This document shows, piece after piece, positions 1 to 8,351 of a DNA stretch of 64,000 nucleotides; within the stretch, counting starts at the first letter, position 1; each line of letters starts with the position of its first letter. The position numbers and the translations under genes are program-made. Origin of the DNA: Paeniglutamicibacter antarcticus_C (GTDB lineage: Bacteria; Actinomycetota; Actinomycetes; Actinomycetales; Micrococcaceae); contig NZ_BAABLK010000009.1 in the NCBI RefSeq assembly GCF_039544305.1, forward strand, positions 1 to 64,000, given 5' to 3'. The notes below the pieces were generated by a model. The model saw nothing but the letters and a program-made list of their open reading frames with translations, was not told the origin of the DNA and ran no database searches.

Positions 1-1
1 G

Positions 2-142
2 TTGCTCACCTTGAAAATCATCGGCAAGGTCCCGTATGTGATTGCCCGGGCGGGTGAACCCCGTGGGGATCCGGAGCGGAACCTTTATTGGCATCCCGAG
101 TTGCGGACCATCGGGTACACCCCACCATTGATCACCGACTAA
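2..142 (+). CDS. C-terminal 46 residues of an unidentified protein (5' end outside window)
   Basis: The second forward frame is open from the first base to a TAA at 140-142 and uses mostly G or C in third codon positions, as expected for a gene in this genome. The visible tail is basic and proline-rich and ends in TIGYTPPLITD. I do not recognise the family. The stop overlaps the stop of the convergent GAF regulator by four bases (CTAA read both ways), so both genes end at the same point. It might be an enzyme whose expression the neighbouring GAF regulator controls, but nothing visible proves that. Confidence 0.6.
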   Translation: MLTLKIIGKVPYVIARAGEPRGDPERNLYWHPELRTIGYTPPLITD

Positions 143-1452
143 CCGTTCGACTCGATCCGTTCCAGCGCCGCCACCACGAGAGCGCGGTGCGGGGATCGAG
201 CCGGTAGCACCTGCAACGTGGTGGAAAGGACCTCTTCATCGTCTTCCGCTTCGGACAAACCCAGGAAGCGGATCAACTGTGCATCAGTGCCGTCCTGCAG
301 CATTCCTTGGCGCAGTACCGAAAACACCTCTGCACGGATCTCTTCGATTCCCGGGGCTAGCGAGCGCGGCAGGACGGGGCCTTCGTAATTGGCCAAGGCT
401 GAATCAAGATCGCCCCGCTCGATCGATCTGAGAACTTCGCGGGCATCGCACAGCGGCAGTTTTGCCAAGCGGTAGGGGCGTGAAAGCGGAACCAATGATT
501 CGTCGAAGTCCGACAGTACCTTGCGAAGCCGCACCAGTTCGGCACGCAGCGTCCCGACATCGGCTGCATCCGGGTTGATGTGCAGCAACTCGACCAGTTC
601 CTCGCCACTGAGCCCGCGTGGGTGCCAGCTCAGCAACGCCAGCAGCTCAGCATGCCGCGTGCTTAGTTCAATGCTCGTCTCGCCACGTCGCAGTTCGGCG
701 CCCGACCCAGCAGTCAGATGCAGTGTGGCCTCCACCTTCGGCGTAGCCTTGGGGCTCCGAGAGGCCGGAGCAACAAAGCTCTTGCGCGGCGGATCGACGT
801 GTTGCCCATGCCAACGCAGCTCCGATTCGGCGGCAGCCACGGCCGCCTTCAGAAGGGCCAAGGAATGTGCCGCTACGGCATCGGCGCCACCGGTGATATC
901 CACAACCCCGAGCAATTCCCCGGTATCGGGCGAGTGAATGGGAACGGCCGTGCAACTCCAACGGTGGGCGATCGGGTCAAAGTGTTCCGCGCCAGCGACC
1001 TGCACTCCCCCGCCGGTCACCAATGCGGTTCCGGGTGCCGAGGTTCCCACCGTGCGTTCGGACCAGTCGGCGCCGGGAACAAACGCCATCGATTCAGCGT
1101 CGCGCAACACTTGGCTGTCACCCTTGACCCAAAGCAGGCGTCCGGCGGGATCTCCAATTGCGAGGATCAGCTTGGTGTCTCTCGTGGGTTCCAGGATCAG
1201 GCGATCAAAGACCGGCAGGACCAGGCGCAACGGCGAGGCACTGCGCATATCACGCAGGGCCTCGTCACTGAGCACCGTGTGCGCATTGGTTTTGACCGCG
1301 TCCTTGTACTTCAGCGAACGAAGCCACGAGTCGCGGACCACGTCGCGAAGCTGCCACGCCACCTTCTTCTCGACCGCACCTACTTCCAACGTCTCGTGGG
1401 CCGCCATGGCACGGCGTTGCAGAGCCATCGAGGCAGGAGTCATCAGAGGCAT
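139..1452 (-). CDS. GAF-domain transcriptional regulator with C-terminal winged helix
   Basis: The 437-residue protein has the layout of actinobacterial GAF regulators related to the N-terminal half of AcoR. A helical lead-in containing DVVRDSWLRS is followed by a GAF sensor domain at about residues 75-215. A linker leads to a winged-helix DNA-binding segment at about 245-330, where ELSTRHAELLALL and GTLRAELVRLRKVL stand out. There is no AAA+ sigma-54 domain, so it should act with ordinary sigma-70 polymerase. The start is ATG preceded by GGAAGG. In related genomes this type of gene usually lies beside alcohol or aldehyde dehydrogenase genes, and its ligand is normally unknown. No such dehydrogenase is visible here because the window begins just beyond it. 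Confidence 0.85.
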   Translation of the reverse strand: MPLMTPASMALQRRAMAAHETLEVGAVEKKVAWQLRDVVRDSWLRSLKYKDAVKTNAHTVLSDEALRDMRSASPLRLVLPVFDRLILEPTRDTKLILAIGDPAGRLLWVKGDSQVLRDAESMAFVPGADWSERTVGTSAPGTALVTGGGVQVAGAEHFDPIAHRWSCTAVPIHSPDTGELLGVVDITGGADAVAAHSLALLKAAVAAAESELRWHGQHVDPPRKSFVAPASRSPKATPKVEATLHLTAGSGAELRRGETSIELSTRHAELLALLSWHPRGLSGEELVELLHINPDAADVGTLRAELVRLRKVLSDFDESLVPLSRPYRLAKLPLCDAREVLRSIERGDLDSALANYEGPVLPRSLAPGIEEIRAEVFSVLRQGMLQDGTDAQLIRFLGLSEAEDDEEVLSTTLQVLPARSPHRALVVAALERIESNG

Positions 1453-1790
1453 CTTTTACCTTCCACGGGGGTGGAGAACGATTGTTTTGGCATTGCAACA
1501 ACGCCTCGTGTGACCCCCTTCACGATACGTGCTCCAGCTTAGGCGAGATTCTCGGTTGAAAGAACCCCGGCGTAGGTGCCCAACAAGGCTCCCGACGGCC
1601 ACTGGAATCGTGGAGTTCATCGAACTCTCCCCGGCACAGTCCCAGTGCGATGCCTGCTGCTTTCCCGCGCGCATCGCGATCGAAATCCGTGCCCGCCACC
1701 CCTCCAACCGCGGGCGCCAGAGGTGTCCCGTGCATCAATTGGCAACCACCGCAAACCACAGGCCGGAAGCGCCGGAGGCGTGAAGAGCGC
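1453..1790. other. Intergenic stretch, no gene recognised
   Basis: These 340 bases lie upstream of the GAF regulator and downstream of the 55-aa gene. Several short frames are open on both strands, but none has a credible ribosome binding site or a recognisable motif. The stretch must contain the promoter of the GAF regulator, which I could not place. Confidence 0.5.
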
Positions 1791-1827
1791 AAGAAAGCGT
1801 GTCGCCTGGTCGCTCCCGGCGACGCGC
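1791..1827 (-). terminator. Rho-independent terminator of the 55-aa gene
   Basis: On the minus strand a 10-bp stem (GCGCGTCGCC with GGCGACACGC, one G-U pair) closes an 11-base loop and is followed by TTTCTT. It begins 34 bases after the stop of the 55-aa gene and fits the end of the ATP-grasp/small-protein transcript. Confidence 0.6.
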
Positions 1828-1860
1828 CTTCCGGAGTTGTCTATTGGCGAGCCCTGCCGG

Positions 1861-2028
1861 TCAGGCTGTGCAGGCCTCGTTGGTGCATCCGGCATCCCTG
1901 GGCAGCCAGTGTGCTTCTTCCTCGCCCTTGTCTTCCCAGATGATGTGCCGACGTTGCCCGCACCGTTCGCAGGCCGGAGCCAGATACGATGCACGCCCTG
2001 CATCCGTGTACAACTTGTTGTCACTCAT
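1861..2028 (-). CDS. 55-residue zinc-ribbon-like small protein
   Basis: A 55-codon gene reads from ATG at 2028 to TGA at 1861 and has a near-perfect ribosome binding site, AAGGAGG, six bases upstream. The protein carries CERC at residues 20-23 and a second cysteine pair at C48 and C53, the spacing of a small zinc ribbon. It also has an acidic stretch (EDKGEEE) and no membrane segment. It lies 65 bases downstream of the ATP-grasp gene on the same strand and is followed by a terminator, so the two probably share a transcript. The family has no function I can name. It was found by reading the strand directly, because the gene is short. Confidence 0.7.
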   Translation of the reverse strand: MSDNKLYTDAGRASYLAPACERCGQRRHIIWEDKGEEEAHWLPRDAGCTNEACTA

Positions 2029-2093
2029 TGTTGCCTCCTTTAGACCGCTCAGCCTGATGTTGGTTCACTCTACGCCGGGCCGGGTTGGGAACT

Positions 2094-3362
2094 CTAGGAT
2101 GCAGGGTGGTGGCGCTTGAACTTGCGGTAGTGGTTAACGGTGCTGATCAGGATGTAAAGCCATCGCCGAGGGTTGGTTTCCTTGCTGTAGTACAGCGGAT
2201 GGCTATAGCGCTTGGACGCGATGAGTTCCTCAACCCCGCTCTTCATCTCTGCAGGCACGTACCGGCGCAAGAGCCGCAGGGGCAGGATGTTGTACAGGTG
2301 GCGTTCGGTGGCCACGACCAGGTCGGTGCCGCCGGCCAAGCCGCCGCGCAGGTATTCCTCGACGTAGAAGCGCGCAACATTGTGTCCGGCTGCCGTGATG
2401 TAAAAATGGTTGCGTCCCAGGCGTGGGTTCAGCTCAAAGAACTTATACGCCCCGTCGCGCGGGTCAAGCTTCATGTCAAACATGGAGAACCCGGTCCACC
2501 CGAGCTCCTCGAGCAAACGCGTACCTTCCATGACAGCGACGTCGTTGGCCTGCGCGACGATGGCCGCGGAATTGCCGACCGCTCCCGGTGCGTGCTCCTC
2601 GACGATCACCCGGCCGCACGAGACAAAACGTACCCGTTTATCCTGGTCGCTGAAGAACGTGGCAAGGTGCATGCCGCTGTCGCCTCCGGGGATCAGGTCC
2701 TGGATGACCAACGTACCGCCGTAGCCCGCACCGGAGGCCTTGTTGATGAGCTCCGTCAGTTCCTGGATCGAAGCAACGGTATGGACCTTCCGCTTACCGG
2801 CAAATTCCAAGGCTCCCCACGCGACTCCGTCGGAGGGCTTCACTATTGCGGGGAATGGCACGCCCTCGGCTACAAGCTCAGACTCAAGCGCCCGGGCGTC
2901 GGGGGCATCGCCGGCACAGCCATGGACAACCGTGGCAGGATAGCTCACACCGAGGTCGCGGCAGAGCTGGTAGAAGCCGTCCTTCTCCGTGGCCCGGTCC
3001 AGCTCCGCGTTCCCGACGTAAGGGATGGCGAACCACTCGGAGAGCTCATTGGCGTACGTTGCAATGAAACGAATATGTTGGTCGGCTGCCCCGAGGAGGA
3101 GCAGCGGCCGTGTGGTTCCGTTCACGTCGCCGAATTCACGCCCGAGCTCTGAAACGAAAGCAGCGAATGCAACCGGGTCGTCTTGTTGGGCGAACGGTCG
3201 CGGCACCAAGATGCGTGAATGTTCGGTAATACCGGTCATGACGGAAGGTACGACGACCGACCGCACGTCATAGAGCTCGTGGAACTCCCGCGCCAACGAG
3301 TAGGCGCCGATGTCACCGCCCAAAATGACAGGGACGAAGGGCTGGCTCTCGCTGATCTGCAT
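2094..3362 (-). CDS. ATP-grasp carboxylate-amine ligase family protein
   Basis: The 422-residue cytosolic protein matches the actinobacterial carboxylate-amine ligase type. A Rossmann-like N-terminus contains VILGGDIGAYSLAREFHE. An ATP-grasp fold follows, with a lysine-containing strand (FPAIVKPSDGV) near residue 175, a glycine-rich loop near 225-240 (GGTLVIQDLIPGGDSGMH) and the metal-binding end FFELNPRLGRNHFY near 320. Members of this fold join a carboxylate to an amine at the cost of ATP. The substrates here cannot be read from sequence, although D-aspartate-ligase-like enzymes are relatives. The gene is divergent from csoR with 83 bases between the starts, so its promoter region adjoins the CsoR operators. 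Confidence 0.75.
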   Translation of the reverse strand: MQISESQPFVPVILGGDIGAYSLAREFHELYDVRSVVVPSVMTGITEHSRILVPRPFAQQDDPVAFAAFVSELGREFGDVNGTTRPLLLLGAADQHIRFIATYANELSEWFAIPYVGNAELDRATEKDGFYQLCRDLGVSYPATVVHGCAGDAPDARALESELVAEGVPFPAIVKPSDGVAWGALEFAGKRKVHTVASIQELTELINKASGAGYGGTLVIQDLIPGGDSGMHLATFFSDQDKRVRFVSCGRVIVEEHAPGAVGNSAAIVAQANDVAVMEGTRLLEELGWTGFSMFDMKLDPRDGAYKFFELNPRLGRNHFYITAAGHNVARFYVEEYLRGGLAGGTDLVVATERHLYNILPLRLLRRYVPAEMKSGVEELIASKRYSHPLYYSKETNPRRWLYILISTVNHYRKFKRHHPAS

Positions 3363-3393
3363 GATCCAAAACTATCAACCCGACACAAATCGG

Positions 3394-3438
3394 ATACCCT
3401 ATAGGGGTATTTGACATTATACCCTGTGGGGGTATTAT
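3394..3438 (+). promoter_or_regulatory. csoR promoter with two CsoR-type operators, probably leaderless
   Basis: Two 17-base near-palindromes of the form ATACCC-N5-GGGTAT lie at 3394-3410 (ATACCCTATAGGGGTAT) and 3419-3435 (ATACCCTGTGGGGGTAT). A consensus -35, TTGACA, is at 3411-3416 and TATTAT at 3433-3438 serves as the -10, spaced 16 bases. The second operator fills the spacer. The csoR ATG starts eight bases after the -10, so transcription should begin at or beside the start codon. Confidence 0.8.
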
Positions 3439-3445
3439 GTGAGTT

Positions 3446-3775
3446 ATGGAGAACACTGCACTTCCCGCCGATGTCCATGTAGACCACGGGTACACAGCCA
3501 ACAAGGAAGCCCTGCTCAAGCGACTGAGCCGCATTGAAGGACAGGTCCGCGGGGTAAGCCGGATGGTTGGCGAGGAGAAGTACTGCATTGACATCCTGAC
3601 GCAAATCTCGGCAATCAACGCTGCCCTGCACAAGGTCAGCCTCGGGCTGGTCGAAGAGCACGTTTCCCACTGCGTGGTCAACGCCGCAGCCCAATCCATC
3701 GAATCAGGTGACAGGTCCTACGTCGATGACAAGGTGGCTGAGGTCACCACCGCGATCGGCCGCCTCCTGCGCTAA
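3446..3775 (+). CDS. csoR: Copper-sensing repressor CsoR
   Basis: This 109-residue all-helical repressor binds Cu(I) and releases its operator when copper rises. The three copper ligands of the family are all present with the correct spacing: C47, H72 and C76, matching the Cys-His-Cys pattern of Mycobacterium tuberculosis CsoR. The motif LSRIEGQVRGVSRM at 27-40 is the family signature. It is the first gene of a copper operon and sits directly behind two GC-box operators, so it very probably represses itself and the chaperone and pump downstream. No ribosome binding site is needed if the transcript is leaderless, as the promoter geometry suggests. Confidence 0.93.
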   Translation: MENTALPADVHVDHGYTANKEALLKRLSRIEGQVRGVSRMVGEEKYCIDILTQISAINAALHKVSLGLVEEHVSHCVVNAAAQSIESGDRSYVDDKVAEVTTAIGRLLR

Positions 3776-3825
3776 CGCGCTTCCGGCGAGCAACATCAAC
3801 AAACCAACCCCTCGAAGGAGAAATC

Positions 3826-4140
3826 ATGAGCGATTCAGAAGGCTGCGGATGCGGCGGATGCGGCTGCGGAAGCAGCGAGGATTCCGGTCTCACCATCACG
3901 GTGGGTCCGCCACAGGACACCAACGCCCAAACCCACACCATACTGAAGATCAACGGCATGACCTGCGGCCACTGCGTCGCTTCCGTCACAGAGGAACTGC
4001 GCGAGATCGATGGCGTCACCGATGTCGAAGTCATCCTCTCCGTCGGAGGAACTTCCACCGCCAACATCACCAGCAGCGGACCACTCGATGACGCACTGCT
4101 CGCGCAGGCAGTGGATGAGGCCGGCTACAGCCTCGCCTGA
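3826..4140 (+). CDS. Heavy-metal-associated (CopZ-like) protein with Cys/Gly-rich N-terminus
   Basis: The 104-residue protein has one HMA ferredoxin-like domain at about residues 37-103, with the metal site GMTCGHC (C47, C50). It should carry Cu(I) to the ATPase encoded next. The extra N-terminal segment GCGCGGCGCG holds four more cysteines (C7, C9, C12, C14) in CxC pairs, which ordinary 68-residue CopZ proteins lack. This tail could be a second copper site, which is inference. A GAAGGAG ribosome binding site precedes the ATG. The gene lies between csoR and copA with gaps of 50 and 83 bases. Confidence 0.88.
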   Translation: MSDSEGCGCGGCGCGSSEDSGLTITVGPPQDTNAQTHTILKINGMTCGHCVASVTEELREIDGVTDVEVILSVGGTSTANITSSGPLDDALLAQAVDEAGYSLA

Positions 4141-4223
4141 GCCGCCACCCAGCACCATCGATCGCAGAGGGACACGTAACTCGACGGCCATGCCCCGCGG
4201 TCCTGAAACCAAGGAACGGAACA

Positions 4224-6569
4224 ATGAGTAACCAAACCAGTTTTCCCACCAACCAACGCATCGTGAACCTGGACATCCAGGGAATGACCTGCGCGTCGTG
4301 CGTGAGTCGCGTTGAACGCAAGCTCGGGAAGATCGAGGGCGTCGAGGCAATGGTGAACCTGCCGTTGGAAACCGCGCGCGTCACCGTCCCTGAATCGGTC
4401 AGCAACGAACAGCTCATTTCGACCGTCGCGGCTGCGGGTTACAAGGCGAAAGTCAAGGCCGACGTCCACGCGCGTGTCTCCGTGCCGGAGGCCGCCACCA
4501 GCGGTTCCGGGACCGCCCAGTCCCCGTCGGACGAGGCGGAGGTCGAGCGCAAGCAGACACACGACGATGGCGTGGTGCATACACCCAACGGATCCGCAGG
4601 GGCGAAGAAAAACGAGGGCGCGGACCTGAAACGACGGTTTATCGGCGCCGCCATCTTCACGGTTCCGCTGTTCGTCATCTCGATGATCCCGCTTGCCCAG
4701 TTCCCTCACTGGGGCTGGGTTGCGTTGGCCTTGTCCACTCCCGTGGTCTTTTGGTCCGCTTGGCCGTTCCACCGCGCCGCAGCCATCAACGCACGGCATT
4801 TCGCTTCCACGATGGACACCTTGGTATCCATCGGCGTACTGGCCGCATATTTCTTCTCTCTGTGGCAGCTGGTCGTGGACCCGATGATGACCGCCCACAT
4901 GGGCATGGCGATGAGCGATCACAAGCTGTACTTCGAGACCGCCGGCGTCGTTGCGACATTCTTGCTTCTGGGCCGCTTCCTGGAGACGAGGGCCAAGGCC
5001 AAGGCCGGAGACGCGTTGTCGACATTGCTTGACCTGGGCGCCAAGGAAGCCTCCGTGCTGCGCGACGGTGTTGAAACCAAGATCGCTGCCGCAGAGCTGG
5101 TGCCCGGCGACGAGTTCGTGGTGCGTCCCGGGGAAAAAATCGCCACCGACGGCTTCGTGATCGACGGCCACTCCGCGGTGGACACTGCGCTGGTCACCGG
5201 TGAATCCGTGCCCGTCGAGGTCGGACCCGACGACACTGTCATCGGCGCGACCATCAACACGTCCGGTCGGCTCCTTGTCCGCGCCACCCGCGTGGGTTCA
5301 GACACCACCCTTGCCCAGATGGGCCGGCTGGTTTCCGACGCGCAAACGGGCAAGGCCCCGATTGCCAGGCTCGCAGACCGGATTTCAGCGGTCTTCGTGC
5401 CGATCGTACTGGGCATTGCACTGCTCACCTTCGTCCTCTGGCTGACGATCAGCGCAGACTTGAACGCGGCCTTTGCCGCTTCCGTTGCCGTGCTTGTCAT
5501 CGCCTGTCCCTGTGCCCTGGGTCTTGCAACACCCATCGGGCTGCTGGTGGGTACGGGCCGGGGCGCCCAACTGGGCATCCTGATCCGCGGTCCGCAGGTC
5601 CTTGAGGACACCCGCAAGATCGATACCGTACTGCTGGACAAGACGGGGACCATCACCGAGGGCAACCTCGCGGTCACCTCGACCACACCCGCATGGGGCT
5701 TCGACACCCCCACGCTGCTTGCCCTGGCTGGCGCCGCGGAATCGGGCTCCGAACACCCGATTGCCCATGCCATCGTGGAGGCGGCGCGCGCCAACGCCAC
5801 GCTGTCCGAGGCCAGCGACTTCACCTCCGCACCAGGCGGCGGGGTCAGGGCCCGGATCGGGACGCAAACAGTGGTCGCGGGCCGGGTGAGCTGGATGCGG
5901 GAGAACGACGTAGCGCTCACCCAGGAGCACCACCGGATGCTGGCCTCCGCCCAACAGGAAGGAGCCACTTCCATCATGATCGGTCTCGATGGCACCTTTG
6001 CCGGGTTGATCAACCTTTCGGACACCGTCAAGACCACCTCCGCCACCGCAATTACCCAACTCAAGGAACTTGGCCTGCGCCCGGTGCTGCTCACCGGTGA
6101 CAACGCATCGGTTGCGGCACAGGTCGCGGCCGCCGTGGGGATCGACACCGCCGATGTCTTCGCGGATGTGCTTCCGGAGGCCAAGGCGCAAGCGGTGCGC
6201 AAGCTGCAGGAAGAGGGCCGCGTGGTCGCCATGGTGGGCGACGGCGTCAACGACGCACCGGCACTGGCACAAGCCGATCTGGGCATCGCCATGGGCTCGG
6301 GAACCGACGTAGCCATCGAAGCCGCCGACCTGACCATTATGGGCAACGACCTCTCCCAGGTAGTTCAGTCCATCGAGCTCTCACGCAAGACCCTGGGCAC
6401 CATCAAGATGAACTTTTTCTGGGCTTTCCTCTACAACACCGCCGGCATCCCGATCGCCGCGCTTGGACTGCTCAACCCCATGATCGCCGGGGCGGCCATG
6501 GCAGCCAGCTCCGTGCTCGTGGTGGCAAACTCGCTGCGCTTGCGCAGCTTCGGAAAAACCAGGTCCTGA
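4224..6569 (+). CDS. copA: Copper-exporting P1B-type ATPase
   Basis: The 781-residue integral membrane pump uses ATP to expel Cu(I). An N-terminal HMA domain has GMTCASC (C23, C26) and is followed by a charged linker. The membrane metal site CPC is at 428-430 in IACPCALGLATP, and phosphorylation is at D472 in DKTGTITEG. SEHPIAHA is the family's HP nucleotide-binding loop, and GDGVNDAP lies near 672. CPC with this TM arrangement points to Cu(I) rather than Zn or Cd. The linker after the HMA domain is histidine-containing and unusually long (about residues 75-130). It is third in the csoR operon and ends at a hairpin shared with the convergent EamA gene. Confidence 0.94.
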   Translation: MSNQTSFPTNQRIVNLDIQGMTCASCVSRVERKLGKIEGVEAMVNLPLETARVTVPESVSNEQLISTVAAAGYKAKVKADVHARVSVPEAATSGSGTAQSPSDEAEVERKQTHDDGVVHTPNGSAGAKKNEGADLKRRFIGAAIFTVPLFVISMIPLAQFPHWGWVALALSTPVVFWSAWPFHRAAAINARHFASTMDTLVSIGVLAAYFFSLWQLVVDPMMTAHMGMAMSDHKLYFETAGVVATFLLLGRFLETRAKAKAGDALSTLLDLGAKEASVLRDGVETKIAAAELVPGDEFVVRPGEKIATDGFVIDGHSAVDTALVTGESVPVEVGPDDTVIGATINTSGRLLVRATRVGSDTTLAQMGRLVSDAQTGKAPIARLADRISAVFVPIVLGIALLTFVLWLTISADLNAAFAASVAVLVIACPCALGLATPIGLLVGTGRGAQLGILIRGPQVLEDTRKIDTVLLDKTGTITEGNLAVTSTTPAWGFDTPTLLALAGAAESGSEHPIAHAIVEAARANATLSEASDFTSAPGGGVRARIGTQTVVAGRVSWMRENDVALTQEHHRMLASAQQEGATSIMIGLDGTFAGLINLSDTVKTTSATAITQLKELGLRPVLLTGDNASVAAQVAAAVGIDTADVFADVLPEAKAQAVRKLQEEGRVVAMVGDGVNDAPALAQADLGIAMGSGTDVAIEAADLTIMGNDLSQVVQSIELSRKTLGTIKMNFFWAFLYNTAGIPIAALGLLNPMIAGAAMAASSVLVVANSLRLRSFGKTRS

Positions 6570-6586
6570 ATCAGCGTCTCGCAGCT

Positions 6587-6607
6587 GCGCCCCCCGGCAG
6601 GGGGCGC
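6587..6607. terminator. Hairpin between convergent copA and EamA genes
   Basis: An 8-bp perfect stem (GCGCCCCC with GGGGGCGC, loop CGGCA) stands in the 49 bases between the two converging stops. There is no T-tract on either side, but GC-only hairpins are common actinobacterial terminators. Confidence 0.45.
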
Positions 6608-6618
6608 CGTCATCCGGA

Positions 6619-7593
6619 CTACAGGGTGCGCATTTCGTCGGCACGGACCAGCAACACCCCGCCGACGATCAATACGCCTCCGAGCAGTTGGATTCCCGCC
6701 GGCAGTTCACCGAGCAGCAACCACGCCCAGAGCACCGCAAAGAGCACCTCGGTCAGCGAGATGAACGAAGCCAATTTCGAGCCCAGGGCACGGGCCGCCA
6801 TGATCCCCGAAACGTAGGAGAGCACGGTGGAAAAGATGATCAATCCGGCTAGCGCCACCCACCAATGGGTTTCCCAGTGGGCCAACTTCACCGGGACGAA
6901 CGTCATCTTCATATCCAGCAACCCGAGAAGTGCCAGCAGTCCCATGGTTGCCGAGCCCACGAGCAACCCTCCGGTAGCCAAGGCAATTGGAGGCAATGCG
7001 CCATCGGCCCGGGCACTGACGAAGAAGTAGACCACCAGTCCCACGGCCGCACCCAAGCCCCACAGCACACCGATCGGATCCACCCGGGTGTCCCCGGCGA
7101 GATCCAGGACCAGTACGAGTCCGGCCAGTGAGAGCAGCGTCCCACCGATGGTCATGAACTTGGGGCGTTTGCGGAACTTAACCCAGAGAAAAAGCACGAT
7201 GAGGACCGGAGCAAGGTATTCCAGTAGCAGAGCCACCCCGACATCGAGGCGCTCGACGGCCAGGAAGTAAAAGAACTGGCAGGCTCCGACACCGAAAAGC
7301 CCAAACAGCATGATGGACTTCCAGTTCGTTGCTATCAGTGGCCATTTCCCGCGCATGACCATAAGTGTTGGAACCAAAAGAACCAGTGCGGCACCGGCCA
7401 TTCGCAGGGTCACCGCGGTTGCCGGGCTCCACCCCACTTCGAGCAGCGCCTTGGCAAATGAACCCGAAAGCCCGAAAACGGCTGAGGAAAACAGGGCGAT
7501 CCCGACGCCGCCCGCCAGTGGCCGAGGCAGTGCCGTAGCGCCCGGTGCCTTGGCAAGGTCGGCCACCTGAATGTGGATTTCTTCTCTGGGCAC
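6619..7593 (-). CDS. EamA/DMT-family transporter
   Basis: The 324-residue protein has ten predicted membrane helices in two EamA repeats, the drug/metabolite transporter layout, and should export a small metabolite or amino acid. The first repeat starts near LAGGVGIALFSSAVFGLSGS. I place the start at the GTG at 7593 because AAGGAGG stands eight bases upstream. The longer reading from 7683 runs through that ribosome binding site and adds a polar stretch not expected in this family. The gene is divergent from a CGNR zinc-finger gene, a common actinobacterial pairing in which the regulator probably controls the transporter. Confidence 0.87.
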   Translation of the reverse strand: MPREEIHIQVADLAKAPGATALPRPLAGGVGIALFSSAVFGLSGSFAKALLEVGWSPATAVTLRMAGAALVLLVPTLMVMRGKWPLIATNWKSIMLFGLFGVGACQFFYFLAVERLDVGVALLLEYLAPVLIVLFLWVKFRKRPKFMTIGGTLLSLAGLVLVLDLAGDTRVDPIGVLWGLGAAVGLVVYFFVSARADGALPPIALATGGLLVGSATMGLLALLGLLDMKMTFVPVKLAHWETHWWVALAGLIIFSTVLSYVSGIMAARALGSKLASFISLTEVLFAVLWAWLLLGELPAGIQLLGGVLIVGGVLLVRADEMRTL

Positions 7594-7739
7594 GGCGAAA
7601 ACCTCCTTGGGTCGAGTTGTGTCCTTCGTGCGAAAGGTCGTGGAACCCAGTCGACTGTCAGGAGTATAACTATGTATGCTCATGACATTAGGACCGACTG
7701 ACTTTGTACGTCAATCCATGAACCTCCACAGGAGTCACA

Positions 7740-8294
7740 ATGATCTTTGCCCCTGACACAGAAGTAGCCCTGGGTACCATCGTGGCGCTCATCAACACAG
7801 CAACCCCGAGCGTCGACGGGCTGCTCACCCGTGCCGATTTGAACCACTTGGTCACGGAGCAGGGCTTCACCGGTTCGCGCACGCACAACGACGCGGAGCT
7901 TCGTTCGGTACGTCAACTGCGGACCCAATTGCACGGCATCTGGGTGTCTGCCGAGGAACAGGCCGTTCATGCGGTGAACAACATTCTGCGCAACGCCCGA
8001 GCGTTGCCGCAGCTGGTCAAGCACGACCAATGGGATTACCACATCCACGCCACTACGCCAGAAGCACCCCTGAGTGAACGCATGGCGGTGGAGGCAGCCA
8101 TGGCACTGGTCGATGTATTGCGCTCAGGTGAACTCGCACGTTTGCGGGTGTGCGCATCCGCCGAATGCGGCGCTGTGCTGCTGGACCTCTCCAGAAATCG
8201 GTCCAAGCGCTACTGCGACACCGGAAATTGTGCCAATCGCGAGCACGTGCGCGCGTACCGACAGCGGAAGTCCGGACAAAATGCCGTCGTGTGA
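7740..8294 (+). CDS. CGNR zinc-finger transcriptional regulator (ABATE domain)
   Basis: The 184-residue protein has an N-terminal helical ABATE-type stress domain and a C-terminal treble-clef zinc finger at about 139-180. Four cysteines fit zinc ligation (CASAEC, then CDTGNC), followed by the basic helix NREHVRAYRQRK. The hallmark CGNR reads CANR here, a conservative change of Gly to Ala. The ATG is preceded by CAGGAG. It faces away from the EamA transporter gene across a 146-base intergenic region, so regulation of that exporter is the likeliest role. Confidence 0.85.
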   Translation: MIFAPDTEVALGTIVALINTATPSVDGLLTRADLNHLVTEQGFTGSRTHNDAELRSVRQLRTQLHGIWVSAEEQAVHAVNNILRNARALPQLVKHDQWDYHIHATTPEAPLSERMAVEAAMALVDVLRSGELARLRVCASAECGAVLLDLSRNRSKRYCDTGNCANREHVRAYRQRKSGQNAVV

Positions 8295-8351
8295 ACATAG
8301 ACTGTAACCAAGGCCGAAAGCGTGTTCGGCCGCACGATCGAAGGAGTACCC

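Noticed and set aside
7594..7683. Longer start for the EamA transporter
   Set aside because: It would translate through a perfect AAGGAGG placed eight bases before a GTG, and adds residues unlike the family.
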